The notes beneath the pieces are model-generated. The model searched no databases. It was not told the DNA's origin and saw nothing but the letters and a program-made list of their open reading frames with translations. From CAZRSW01 sp964602845 (GTDB taxonomy: Bacteria; Chloroflexota; Dehalococcoidia; Lucifugimonadales; UBA826): a stretch of 64,000 nt of DNA. Position 1 is the first letter of the stretch, and each line of letters opens with the position of its first letter. The position numbers were made by a program, and so were the translations under genes. This document shows positions 36,755 through 45,509 of this stretch, piece by piece. Location of the stretch: positions 1 to 64,000 of the forward strand of contig CAZRSW010000002.1 of assembly GCA_964602845.1 (NCBI GenBank), read 5' to 3'.

Positions 36755-38785
36755 ATGAAGATAACGCAAGCAAGAGTCAGGATAGAGAAACTCAGAAAAG
36801 AATTAGATTATCACAATCATCTCTATTTCATTGAAGATAGACCAGAATTAAGTGACGCCCAGTATGATTCCCTTATGCAAGAATTGCGTGCATTAGAAGC
36901 ACGGTTTCCTGATTTGATTACAATTTCTTCACCAACGCAAAGAGTGGGAAGCAATCCGTCAAGAGCTTTCAATACCGTGGATCACCGTATACCAATGTTA
37001 AGCCTGGCCAATGCCTATGACACCAATGACCTATATTCATGGCATAATAGAGCAAAGAAAATCATTGATGCGGATCATTTCCCCATGGTCTGCGAGTTAA
37101 AATACGATGGGGTCGCCGTAACCCTTCAATATCAGGATGGGATTTTCGCAATCGGCGCGACTAGAGGTAATGGCACCGTTGGCGAAGATATAACATCAAA
37201 CCTACGCACGATTAAAAGCATACCTCTTCGCCTTCACAAGCATCATCCCCCTCGATTGGAAGTACGTGGAGAGGTATACCTTCCAAAATCAGAATTCTTA
37301 AAACTCAACTCGGAAAGAATAGAACAAGGCCTTGAGCCATATTCAAATCCTCGTAACACTGCTTCGGGTTCTCTTCGACAACTTGACCCATCAGTCACTG
37401 CATCTCGCCATTTGGACATCTTCATATATGGCCTAAGTGGGACTGAAAACGATGTAGCCGATAGCCATATCGATACGCTTGACTACCTAAGAGAGTTGGG
37501 CTTCAAGATCAATCCCAATAACAAGCTGGTCGCTGAGATCATGGATGTGGAAAAATATCACAAGGAATGGACCAAAAATCTGGATTCATTAGATTACGAT
37601 TGTGACGGAACAGTAGTCAAAGTCAACAACCTAAGATATCAAGCGCTGTTAGGATCGATCGCACGAGAGCCCCGCTGGGCCATAGCCTACAAATTTCCGG
37701 CTGATCAAGGATATACCAGGCTGATCGATATCAAAGTAAACGTTGGGCGCACAGGACGCATCAACCCATACGCAGAGTTCGAACCGGTGAAAGTAGGCGG
37801 GGTGATTATTAAACAAGCGACCTTACATAACGAAGATTACATCAGATCGAAGGACCTCAGAATAGGGGATTGGGTAACCGTAGAAAGAGCAGGAGACGTG
37901 ATACCGCAAGTCAAAGAAAGTGACAAATCACGACGAAGTGGAATTGAAGAACCATTCTTAATGCCTACCAATTGCCCTAGTTGCAACTATTGTCTGGAGA
38001 GAAATAAAAATGAGGCAGCGGTGTTATGTAACAACAGTTACTGTCCTGCACAATTTACAAGGTTATTCGAACACTTCATAAGTAAGGAAGCAATGAACAT
38101 AGAAGGCATGGGCGGGAAACTGGGGTTAGCGCTCATCCAACACGGTCTAGTATCGGATATAGCAGACATTTATTACATAGAAAGAGACAGTTTATTGTCC
38201 CTAGACCGGATGGGCAATAAAAGCACAACAAACATCATGAACTCTATTGAAGAAAGTAAGAACAGGCCTTTAGAGAGATGCCTCTACGCACTAGGCATCG
38301 AACACGTAGGAATAGAAGCCAGCAGACTGTTATCTAGTCAACTAGGTACTATAGATATGATAATGTCAGCAACAATCAATGACCTTCAAGAGATTCCCAC
38401 AGTTGGCCCTAGAATAGCGGAGGCTGTGCACACATATTTCAGTAGAACACACAACAAAAAGCTAGTACATAAACTTCGCAGTGTAGGATTATTTTCAACG
38501 AGTGATTCCCAAGATGGATCACAATCATCATCAATTCTAAGAGGTCTACGTTTCGTTGTAACAGGTAGGCTAGAGGCTTACACCCGTACAGAGGTGACAA
38601 GCTCTATCATTGCATTGGGTGGATCTATCAGTAGCACTGTATCTAACCGTACAAATTATCTGATAGCAGGGTCAGATGGGGGATCAAAATTAGTTGATGC
38701 CGGTCGTTTAGGAATACCTGTACTCAGCGAAGATGATTTTAACGCGATGATCGAGCAGCGACCATTCCACGACGACGATGCCTGA
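36755..38785 (+). CDS. ligA: NAD-dependent DNA ligase
   Basis: This 676-residue enzyme seals nicks in replication and repair. It has an N-terminal Ia domain (YHNHLYFIEDRPELSDAQYD), the adenylation lysine Lys116 in ELKYDGVAV, an OB fold, a four-Cys zinc finger (CPSC...CNNSYC), helix-hairpin-helix repeats (about 430-575) and a C-terminal BRCT domain (about 590-676, GLRFVVTGRLEAYTR). All domains are complete and of normal size. It ends 10 bases before the convergent LLM gene. Confidence 0.97.
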   Translation: MKITQARVRIEKLRKELDYHNHLYFIEDRPELSDAQYDSLMQELRALEARFPDLITISSPTQRVGSNPSRAFNTVDHRIPMLSLANAYDTNDLYSWHNRAKKIIDADHFPMVCELKYDGVAVTLQYQDGIFAIGATRGNGTVGEDITSNLRTIKSIPLRLHKHHPPRLEVRGEVYLPKSEFLKLNSERIEQGLEPYSNPRNTASGSLRQLDPSVTASRHLDIFIYGLSGTENDVADSHIDTLDYLRELGFKINPNNKLVAEIMDVEKYHKEWTKNLDSLDYDCDGTVVKVNNLRYQALLGSIAREPRWAIAYKFPADQGYTRLIDIKVNVGRTGRINPYAEFEPVKVGGVIIKQATLHNEDYIRSKDLRIGDWVTVERAGDVIPQVKESDKSRRSGIEEPFLMPTNCPSCNYCLERNKNEAAVLCNNSYCPAQFTRLFEHFISKEAMNIEGMGGKLGLALIQHGLVSDIADIYYIERDSLLSLDRMGNKSTTNIMNSIEESKNRPLERCLYALGIEHVGIEASRLLSSQLGTIDMIMSATINDLQEIPTVGPRIAEAVHTYFSRTHNKKLVHKLRSVGLFSTSDSQDGSQSSSILRGLRFVVTGRLEAYTRTEVTSSIIALGGSISSTVSNRTNYLIAGSDGGSKLVDAGRLGIPVLSEDDFNAMIEQRPFHDDDA

Positions 38786-38795
38786 AAGATACGGG

Positions 38796-39767
38796 TCAAA
38801 AAATTGTACAAACCTCTTTCAAAAATACATCCAACTGTTTCCTTTGTTCGAATGAAGCAAATCGGACTATTACCGTCTTGGCTCCAGCATTAACATATTC
38901 GTTCATACGCTCTGCTACTTCTTGTGCGGAACCCCACGGACCCCATCGATCTTTCCATATGTTAACGCCGTAGTACATACGGAGGAATTGATCAGCCTCC
39001 CGCTCCGCCTTATCTTTGTCAGCATTTATATTAACTGTCATGTAAAAAACACGATCAAGGACCGATGGATCCCTACCTGACTTCATAGCATATTCATCAA
39101 CCTTGTTTATGACTTGGGAATACTCAAAAGGATAATCGGAGATTGATATGAGACCGTCTCCCAATTCTCCCACCCGACGATATTGGCTCTCCGTCCCTGT
39201 CTTATAATGCGCTGCGACTATGACAGGTATACCGTTGCTTTGTTGGGAGCTTGGTTGAATAGTAACTCCATCGACACTAAAATGTCGCCCAGCAAAAATA
39301 ACTTCCTCGCCTCGCGTCAAAGGCTTGAAAATCTTTATAAGCTCCTCCAGTCGTTTCCCCCTAGTCTTATGGTCTATTCCAAGATTCATCCATTCGTTGC
39401 GTTGAGACTCATTGAACGCCCCACCAACACCCATACCTAAACTGAGTCTACCCCCAGATATTATGTCCAAGGTTGACGCTGCATGAGCCAAGGATACAGG
39501 ATGTCGTTGAGCCCCTAATAACACCGCCGTACCCAACCTAACTGACGATGTTACAACTGCAATAGATGAAAGTACCGTGATAGGCTCCAATCTTGGCTTG
39601 GCAGTGACACTATCGCCTACCCAAACAGAATTGATGCCAGCTTGTTCACATTCTACCGCCATAGCCAATAATTCTTGCACTCCATGAGAATTATGCTCCC
39701 CTGACATCAAGATAGCTCTCGTGGGTAGTAACACACCAATATTTACCGTGCCATTTTCTCCCAACAT
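38796..39767 (-). CDS. LLM class flavin/F420-dependent oxidoreductase
   Basis: This 323-residue luciferase-like TIM-barrel protein starts at ATG 39767, one base after the cofC stop; the longer frame overlaps cofC by about 80 bases and adds nonconserved residues. The segments GVNSVWVGDS-like AGINSVWVGDSV, LGTAVLLGAQRHPVSLAHAASTLDIISGGRLSLGMG and GVTIQPSSQQSNGIPVIVAAH are typical of F420-dependent family members such as tetrahydromethanopterin reductase-like enzymes. The immediate F420 biosynthesis neighbours support F420 as cofactor over FMN (inference). Substrate unknown. Confidence 0.85.
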   Translation of the reverse strand: MLGENGTVNIGVLLPTRAILMSGEHNSHGVQELLAMAVECEQAGINSVWVGDSVTAKPRLEPITVLSSIAVVTSSVRLGTAVLLGAQRHPVSLAHAASTLDIISGGRLSLGMGVGGAFNESQRNEWMNLGIDHKTRGKRLEELIKIFKPLTRGEEVIFAGRHFSVDGVTIQPSSQQSNGIPVIVAAHYKTGTESQYRRVGELGDGLISISDYPFEYSQVINKVDEYAMKSGRDPSVLDRVFYMTVNINADKDKAEREADQFLRMYYGVNIWKDRWGPWGSAQEVAERMNEYVNAGAKTVIVRFASFEQRKQLDVFLKEVCTIF

Positions 39768-39768
39768 G

Positions 39769-40422
39769 TTATCTACCATCCCTAGTTTCAAGCATTCCAA
39801 GTCGACGGGTGAAACCTTTTTCGATTTCATTGCAGCGGGCAAGATCATCAACTGTATCCAAATCCAAAGTGATACCCGCGGGACTCACGTCAATAAAATC
39901 CACATTTAACTTTTCCAACATCCTTTTATGCTTATCAAAACTCTTTTCTCCCAACGACGAACGGAAATCCAGCCAAGTGGGTATAAGCATGCAATTGGTA
40001 CCATCGTCGTATCGCGATGGTACCAAAACAAATTTTCTTCCGCTACAGGAGCGTTCTATCACCTGATTAATCTCCCACGGTTCGACAAATGGCAAATCAC
40101 CTGGTAAATAAATAGGAGTAAGAGATCGTCTTTGAGCGGTCACTATGGCGCTAGATAAGTCATGATTCAGATCTTTTCCAACAGCTTTGATCCATTTAAC
40201 ATCCATGACTGAACAAATTTTCTCTAGCTTCGCTCCAGCCCCAACTACCCAAATCTCATCCACAATGGATTTTTTAACAGCAGACACCACTCGAAGGAAT
40301 AAATTTTCGGTCAATGTTTGCCTAGCCTCATCAGACAACACCGTAATTAACCGTGACTTGCCGTACCTTATATCTTTCATCGGCAATATGATGACGAACT
40401 GGGTTAACAACCTACAGACCAC
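39769..40422 (-). CDS. cofC: 2-phospho-L-lactate guanylyltransferase (F420 biosynthesis)
   Basis: This 217-residue nucleotidyltransferase activates phospholactate (or phosphoenolpyruvate) for CofD. The N-terminal ILPMKDIRYGKSRL matches the family P-x-K-x-x-x-x-K-S-R-L motif, with YLPGDLPFV and DDGTNCMLI further on. It starts at GTG 40422, overlapping the cofD stop by 11 bases; a TTG four codons in is also possible. It lies in a tight minus-strand group cofD-cofC-LLM. cofE, cofG and cofH are not in the window. Confidence 0.88.
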   Translation of the reverse strand: MVCRLLTQFVIILPMKDIRYGKSRLITVLSDEARQTLTENLFLRVVSAVKKSIVDEIWVVGAGAKLEKICSVMDVKWIKAVGKDLNHDLSSAIVTAQRRSLTPIYLPGDLPFVEPWEINQVIERSCSGRKFVLVPSRYDDGTNCMLIPTWLDFRSSLGEKSFDKHKRMLEKLNVDFIDVSPAGITLDLDTVDDLARCNEIEKGFTRRLGMLETRDGR

Positions 40423-41353
40423 ACATACCCAAAATATCTTCTGCCAGTTTTATCTTGTCAAATTTGTTTGCCATAACAGTATCAGCTACCAACACCTGCA
40501 ACCCCAACGACTCTATCTGACTTGCCAAATCAATATCCTGCCTATCAATGACAAATATGTCACACAACCCTTTGTATTGCTGTGCGACTCCAACGGCCGA
40601 ACTATTGTAGCCTAACTCCTCGAGCATTTTTCCAGCTGGGCCTTTTATCGCTTTACCATTCACGATCGGACTAACTACAACACGCACGCCATTAAAGTCC
40701 TGTATCTTCTCTTTGACTCCAGGAATCGCCAAAATTGGCCTAACACTAAGGAATGGATTAGATGGGCAAATAACAAGAATGTCACATTTATCAAGCGCGT
40801 GATCAAGGGCGGGTGAGGATGTGCATGATTCTGCTCCTTCAAACCTCAAAGACCTCACAGCCGGTATGCATTTATTCTTAACAAAGTATTCCTGAAAAGA
40901 TAGCAGCCCTTGATCTGTATCAATAACAGTCCTAACTCTACCATCCGTCATAGGAGCTATATTTTGTTTAATTCCTATTGACATGCAGAGGAGTTTTGTT
41001 ACTTCCGACAATGTCGCACCATCGTCGAGTAGCTCCGTACGACGTATATGAGTAGCGAGGTCAAGATCTCCGAGTTGAAACCAAACGTCAGCCCCATAAA
41101 CCTGCAATCTTTCTAGTGTTCTGAATGAATCACCGTTGAGTCCCCACCCAGTAGTTTCATTAGTCATTCCGGCTAAAGCGTACATAACTGTGTCTATATC
41201 CGGAGATACATGTAGTCCATGAAATCTATCATCGTCCCCTGTATTAACTACTACAGTTAATTTGTCTGTAGGCACTACATTAGATAGACCTACTACAAGT
41301 TTAGATCCACCTACCCCACCTGCTAAAGCCAGAACATTGTCCATAACTGTCAT
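40412..41353 (-). CDS. cofD: LPPG:FO 2-phospho-L-lactate transferase (F420 biosynthesis)
   Basis: This protein of about 313 residues transfers the phospholactyl group to FO to make F420-0 or its dehydro form. The family start LALAGGVGGSKLVVGLS, NTGDDDRFHGLHVSPDIDTVMYALAG and CPSNPFLSVRPIL are visible. The longer frame begins at 41401; the ATG at 41353 was chosen because GGAG precedes it (spacing is short), and another ATG three codons in is possible. It leads the F420 group and is divergent from recF. Confidence 0.92.
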   Translation of the reverse strand: MTVMDNVLALAGGVGGSKLVVGLSNVVPTDKLTVVVNTGDDDRFHGLHVSPDIDTVMYALAGMTNETTGWGLNGDSFRTLERLQVYGADVWFQLGDLDLATHIRRTELLDDGATLSEVTKLLCMSIGIKQNIAPMTDGRVRTVIDTDQGLLSFQEYFVKNKCIPAVRSLRFEGAESCTSSPALDHALDKCDILVICPSNPFLSVRPILAIPGVKEKIQDFNGVRVVVSPIVNGKAIKGPAGKMLEELGYNSSAVGVAQQYKGLCDIFVIDRQDIDLASQIESLGLQVLVADTVMANKFDKIKLAEDILGMCGL

Positions 41354-41448
41354 CTTCTCCACAAAAATCCAAGGTATCGTATCAACAAAATTATCATCCA
41401 TACTAGTGATTGCGCGTACGCCTGCAGAATCACCATGCTAAAATCCGA

Positions 41449-41477
41449 TTGAATATGTTTTAACATAACTCTAAAAT
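41449..41477 (+). promoter_or_regulatory. Candidate sigma-70-type promoter of recF
   Basis: TTGAAT (41449-41454) and TAAAAT (41472-41477) are separated by exactly 17 bases, close to the -35/-10 consensus. Transcription would start near 41484, leaving a very short leader before the proposed AUU start at 41493, so the GGAG at 41481-41484 might be only partly in the mRNA. This is a sequence match only. Confidence 0.4.
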
Positions 41478-41492
41478 ATTGGAGCTTCTAAT

Positions 41493-42662
41493 ATTTACAT
41501 CTCCCAACTGTCTTTTTCAAATTTCCGTAATTACGAACACTTAGAATTGCCGCTTCCAGCCGGAACAATTCTGATCGTCGCTGATAACGCCCAAGGGAAG
41601 AGCAATTTACTTGAGGGGATATACATGTTGTCTATTGGCAAATCATATAGAGCCCGGAAAGACGAAGATATGATGAGATCGAACACTGCCGCTAACCCTA
41701 ATTATTGTAAAGTGTCCGCCGATATAAACAACGATGGTATACGCACTCAAATACAAATTTTCTTTGAATCTCGACCCGGATCAAACACAGTTAAAGCGTC
41801 CACACAAAAACATGTCAGACTAAATGGAGTTCCGAAGAAATCATCCGATATAGTCGGACTATTTAATGCCGTACTTTTCACTGCGAGTGATCTTGACCTG
41901 ATTTATGGATCACCTTCACTGAGAAGAAGATATATAGATATACTACTTTCTCAAGTCAGCAAAGAATATTTGGATGCCTTGCGAAGATACCAGAAGTCCT
42001 TAAGGCAACGAAACCATCTTCTCAGGAAAATTAGGGGAGGCACCTCGAACAAAAATGAGCTGAGTTACTGGGACAGTCAACTCGCTGAAAACGGTAGCAT
42101 AATTCTATCCATACGCCTTAAAGCTGTACAAGAACTATCTTGCCACGCCAATAATCTTCACCATGATTTAAGCAAATCTAAAGAAGGTATGGCATGTGCA
42201 TATAATTCGACTCTTCCGATAGAGTCCAATTACTCTACCCCAGAGCTCAGCAAGAAATTAGCATACACGCTAGAAACTTCAAGAGAAAAAGACCTTTTGG
42301 CAGGCGCTACAACTGCCGGTCCCCACCGGGATGACCTACAGATTTTCGTAAACAACAAAGACTCTGCAAGGTTTTCATCAAGAGGTCAGTCTAGAACCGC
42401 TGTGCTAGCCCTCAAACTTTCCGAAGCACAATTCTTAGCCAAAAACCGGGGATATGAACCGGTGCTTTTACTCGATGATATATTGTCGGAACTAGATTCA
42501 ACGCGTAGAGATCAAGTTTTAAACCATATAAGTTCCTACGAACAATGTATCATAACGACCGCTGAACCCAGTTCAATTTCGAATACGTTCATAAAATCAA
42601 CAACGACTCAATTTACGATCGACCAAGGCTCGATTTTTACAGTTCCAGAAATACTATCCTAG
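41493..42662 (+). CDS. recF: DNA replication and repair protein RecF, probable AUU start
   Basis: This 389-residue SMC-like ATPase loads RecA at gaps. The conserved RecF N-terminus (family pattern MYLKRLSLxNFRNYE) is encoded here as YISQLSFSNFRNYEHLEL starting from codon 41496, directly after an ATT at 41493. No ATG, GTG or TTG lies in frame between the stop at 41472-41474 and TTG 41547; starting at that TTG would delete the first beta strand. GGAG at 41481-41484 sits eight bases before ATT. Walker A is ADNAQGKS (Lys36), and the C-terminal signature LSEAQFL and Walker B LLLDDILSELD are present. An AUU start is inference. Confidence 0.88.
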   Translation: MYISQLSFSNFRNYEHLELPLPAGTILIVADNAQGKSNLLEGIYMLSIGKSYRARKDEDMMRSNTAANPNYCKVSADINNDGIRTQIQIFFESRPGSNTVKASTQKHVRLNGVPKKSSDIVGLFNAVLFTASDLDLIYGSPSLRRRYIDILLSQVSKEYLDALRRYQKSLRQRNHLLRKIRGGTSNKNELSYWDSQLAENGSIILSIRLKAVQELSCHANNLHHDLSKSKEGMACAYNSTLPIESNYSTPELSKKLAYTLETSREKDLLAGATTAGPHRDDLQIFVNNKDSARFSSRGQSRTAVLALKLSEAQFLAKNRGYEPVLLLDDILSELDSTRRDQVLNHISSYEQCIITTAEPSSISNTFIKSTTTQFTIDQGSIFTVPEILS

Positions 42663-42759
42663 CAACATCATTTCGCAAAACACCTCAAAAGTTAAAATCA
42701 TCGCTGCATAAATTCCAACTTAAATGGTACTGACGATTAAATAATCAAAATCTGAATAC

Positions 42760-43593
42760 TCATCGCCCAGCGAATTGCCGGATTTTGGCCCTTATCACTT
42801 CTCTCATTGAAAGAAGAGCAGCCTTCATAATATCGGTTAATTCAATATCCCCCATTGATATTTTATCCCTCAACGCCTTTATATATGCTTGCCGAATTTC
42901 CGTATTTACATTTAACTTTCTTACACCGAGACCAATAGATTCTGCGACAAGGTTATCAGGCAACCCCGAAACCCCATGCAATACCAACGGTATCGGAACA
43001 GACTGTTGAATCTCTCGCAATCTCTCAAAATCAAGGCTTGGAGGTCTCGAATATTCGCCATGTACATTACCGACACAAACCGCTAACGCATCAATTTCGC
43101 TTCGACACACAAATTCGGCCGCCTCATCTGGGTCCGTTAGTTTTGATTCATAATGATATGTCGTTAAGTTGTCTTCCGTACCTGAGAGCCTGCCCAACTC
43201 TCCCTCGACAAATCCACCAAGATTATGAACCGTCCTAGACCATGCCTTTGTGAAATACGCGTTTTCTTCGTATCCCAACTTTGAACCATCTATCATTATT
43301 GAACGGATACCGTAAGAAAGAGCCCTTTCAATGTCATCACCGTCTTCACCATGATCCAAATGCACGGACACAGGTACTGTAGATTCCTCTGCAGCTGTCA
43401 AACAAAGATCGGCCAATATCTTCCCTCCTATCGACATTGAGCCACGATGAATTTGGATCATGGCAGGTAATCCTTCTTCTTCCGCCGCTTCTATTACTGA
43501 CATTGCGCCCTCCATGTTATAAACATTGAACGCTCCTATGGCGAAGCAACCCTCTTCAGCCAGATTGAGCAGATCAGTAGTGTTTTTTAACAA
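42760..43593 (-). CDS. Class II (zinc) fructose/tagatose-bisphosphate-type aldolase
   Basis: This 277-residue metal-dependent aldolase has catalytic Asp80 and zinc ligand His81 in HLDHGED, further ligands in VGNVHGEY and LHGVSGLPD, and the phosphate-binding GVRKLNVNTEIR. It starts at TTG 43593, immediately after the kinase stop codon (TAATTG), with GAGG upstream, so translation is coupled. Pairing with a sugar-acid kinase suggests it cleaves a phosphorylated sugar acid or ketose derived from that kinase, in place of glycolytic fructose bisphosphate (inference). Confidence 0.88.
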   Translation of the reverse strand: MLKNTTDLLNLAEEGCFAIGAFNVYNMEGAMSVIEAAEEEGLPAMIQIHRGSMSIGGKILADLCLTAAEESTVPVSVHLDHGEDGDDIERALSYGIRSIMIDGSKLGYEENAYFTKAWSRTVHNLGGFVEGELGRLSGTEDNLTTYHYESKLTDPDEAAEFVCRSEIDALAVCVGNVHGEYSRPPSLDFERLREIQQSVPIPLVLHGVSGLPDNLVAESIGLGVRKLNVNTEIRQAYIKALRDKISMGDIELTDIMKAALLSMREVIRAKIRQFAGR

Positions 43594-45018
43594 TTAGGAC
43601 CTCACACATAGAGGAGGAGCTAATCTGTTAACGACATCAGCCATCGCGTTCGGGCCTCCCACATTACCTGGGAACAATACAAGACTAGTATCAGGGTACT
43701 TTGATTCTGATCCCATCTTTAACACTAAAACACCAGGAAATACTTGTCCGGGTACTGTAGCACGACTCACATTCAGCCCATTCATAAGAACGTTGCTAGA
43801 AGTCATACCTCCTTTAGAAATCATATATCTGGGACGTTCAGATAAGTTCAAAACCACCTCAGATATAGCATCCGTAACCTTAGTTCCGATCTCTAAATAT
43901 TCATCCGAATCCGAACCTGTAACTAAATCTCTGCTTGTGTAAACAACTACATTCTCACCACTGTATAGGCATCTATCGACCTCCATAACGACATCAGCTA
44001 ACAGATTCGTGCCTCCTTCAATAACATTACGTACATTGAGCTCAACAGCATTCATTCCAGGCAGTTCGAGCAGAACCTCAAGTTGCTTAGTACTCCCTGG
44101 AACATGTGAACCCACTATTATTAAAGCACCACCATCATCAGACTGAGTTATCTGTTCTCTAGTAAGTAACTCATGATCACCTTGACCAATCCGTGACCTT
44201 ACAAAGGATGCCGCAGACCTTATGAGGAATCTCTTACCGTCCGCCTCACACCTTAGCATTGCCAGTGCCACTACATCCAAATCCCGCATGTCGGCAGCGT
44301 TGATCACACACGGTCTAGAATTTGAAAGTCCTGTCAATATATCTGCTACCTTTATTGGCCCTCCCTCTCGAATATCTTTTATCGATACCGATTCAACGTC
44401 TGAAGCCTTGGTTCTACCCTCTGTTTTTTCCTCTATCCATTCACATAAATTCGATGAAATATATCCAAACGCGTTATCGTTTGCGAACGGGGTTTCACTA
44501 GCAGGAATCAAGTACAGTCCATCGGACACATACTGAACATCATCTATCGTGTATCTGCCACCCTCTGAAAAAAATGGGACGAACAAAAGGCCATCATAGT
44601 TCAAACCTATAGCTTCAGATAATGCATCGACTTCTTTGGGGAAATGTCCCCTCAGCGTCGAATCACAACGCGATATGACGGATATGGGTCGCCCACAATT
44701 CTCAGCGACTGTTTTTAGAAGACTACCTATATCTTTATTGACCCTCATAGCCTCTTGGGCCGGCTTAGCCCTCGTGTTAGTTAACAGGAAGGTTGCTGAC
44801 TCCTTAGAATTAAACTCACTTAAGAGATTCTCCATAGTCCAATTGGTTAACAATGACACATCTTCAACAGTTTGCGACCCTGTGGGATCATCATCCAAAA
44901 TAAAGATTCTTCCTGTGTCTTTAGAGATAATATCTCTGATTAACGGCAACACATCCTCATGCCAAACAGGTGGAAGTGACTCCAATGTTTCCTTCATGTT
45001 GATCGCTCTTGAGCTCAT
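43594..45018 (-). CDS. Four-carbon acid sugar kinase family protein (DUF1537/OtnK-like)
   Basis: This 474-residue kinase has the N-terminal OtnK/DtnK domain with the hallmark ILDDDPTGSQTVEDV, RCDSTLRGHFP and FFSEGGRYTIDDVQYV. The C-terminal nucleotide-binding domain carries ISKGGMTSSNVL and LVLFPGNVGG. Known relatives phosphorylate D-threonate, D-erythronate, 3-oxo-tetronates and related acids with ATP. The downstream aldolase is coupled by TAATTG. In characterised systems the partner is usually a class II OtnC-type decarboxylase or a PdxA-like dehydrogenase; here it is an FBP-type aldolase, so the pathway may differ. Confidence 0.88.
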   Translation of the reverse strand: MSSRAINMKETLESLPPVWHEDVLPLIRDIISKDTGRIFILDDDPTGSQTVEDVSLLTNWTMENLLSEFNSKESATFLLTNTRAKPAQEAMRVNKDIGSLLKTVAENCGRPISVISRCDSTLRGHFPKEVDALSEAIGLNYDGLLFVPFFSEGGRYTIDDVQYVSDGLYLIPASETPFANDNAFGYISSNLCEWIEEKTEGRTKASDVESVSIKDIREGGPIKVADILTGLSNSRPCVINAADMRDLDVVALAMLRCEADGKRFLIRSAASFVRSRIGQGDHELLTREQITQSDDGGALIIVGSHVPGSTKQLEVLLELPGMNAVELNVRNVIEGGTNLLADVVMEVDRCLYSGENVVVYTSRDLVTGSDSDEYLEIGTKVTDAISEVVLNLSERPRYMISKGGMTSSNVLMNGLNVSRATVPGQVFPGVLVLKMGSESKYPDTSLVLFPGNVGGPNAMADVVNRLAPPLCVRS

Positions 45019-45081
45019 AATGAGATACCTTAATTTGTCTTACAGATAGGATCGAGACATTGAGAGTTTCCTTTCAAAGAA

Positions 45082-45498
45082 CTACGTCGCCGGTTTAAAT
45101 AAAGGCAGAGAAATCTCTTCTTCACCTTGATCTAGCCAAAATATCTTTACTTTCATACCACATGACAGCTGCCCTATCGGATCAGCTACCCCTACTACAT
45201 TAGTCAAGATCCGGAATCCTTCATTTAAATCTACATAAGCCACCGCATAAGCCCCCAAATCTTTGAAGGCTATATGCCTATTCTGCAAAACGACACTGTA
45301 AGTGTAGATAACCCCTTCACCTCGAGAAGTATGCCAAGAAGAATCGAGGGCGCCACAGGAATAGCAATGTGCACGCGGATAGAAAATTACGTTGTTGCAA
45401 GCGTTACAAATCTGATACTTAAGCTCTTTCTTTCTCGTCGCGTCCCAAAACGGTTGAGTATCCGGTTCTGGAAACCTGGGCTGTGGCCTTAAAATCAT
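45082..45498 (-). CDS. DUF35 (zinc ribbon/OB-fold) acyl-CoA-associated protein
   Basis: This 138-residue protein has a rubredoxin-like zinc ribbon (Cys31, Cys34, Cys45, Cys48) followed by an OB fold that binds acyl-CoA. DUF35 proteins form obligate complexes with thiolase-like enzymes, as ChsH2 does with Ltp2. It begins 11 bases after the stop of the thiolase-like gene, with AGGAG upstream of its ATG, so the two are one operon and most likely one complex. Confidence 0.9.
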   Translation of the reverse strand: MILRPQPRFPEPDTQPFWDATRKKELKYQICNACNNVIFYPRAHCYSCGALDSSWHTSRGEGVIYTYSVVLQNRHIAFKDLGAYAVAYVDLNEGFRILTNVVGVADPIGQLSCGMKVKIFWLDQGEEEISLPLFKPAT

Positions 45499-45509
45499 TA
45501 CATGAACTC

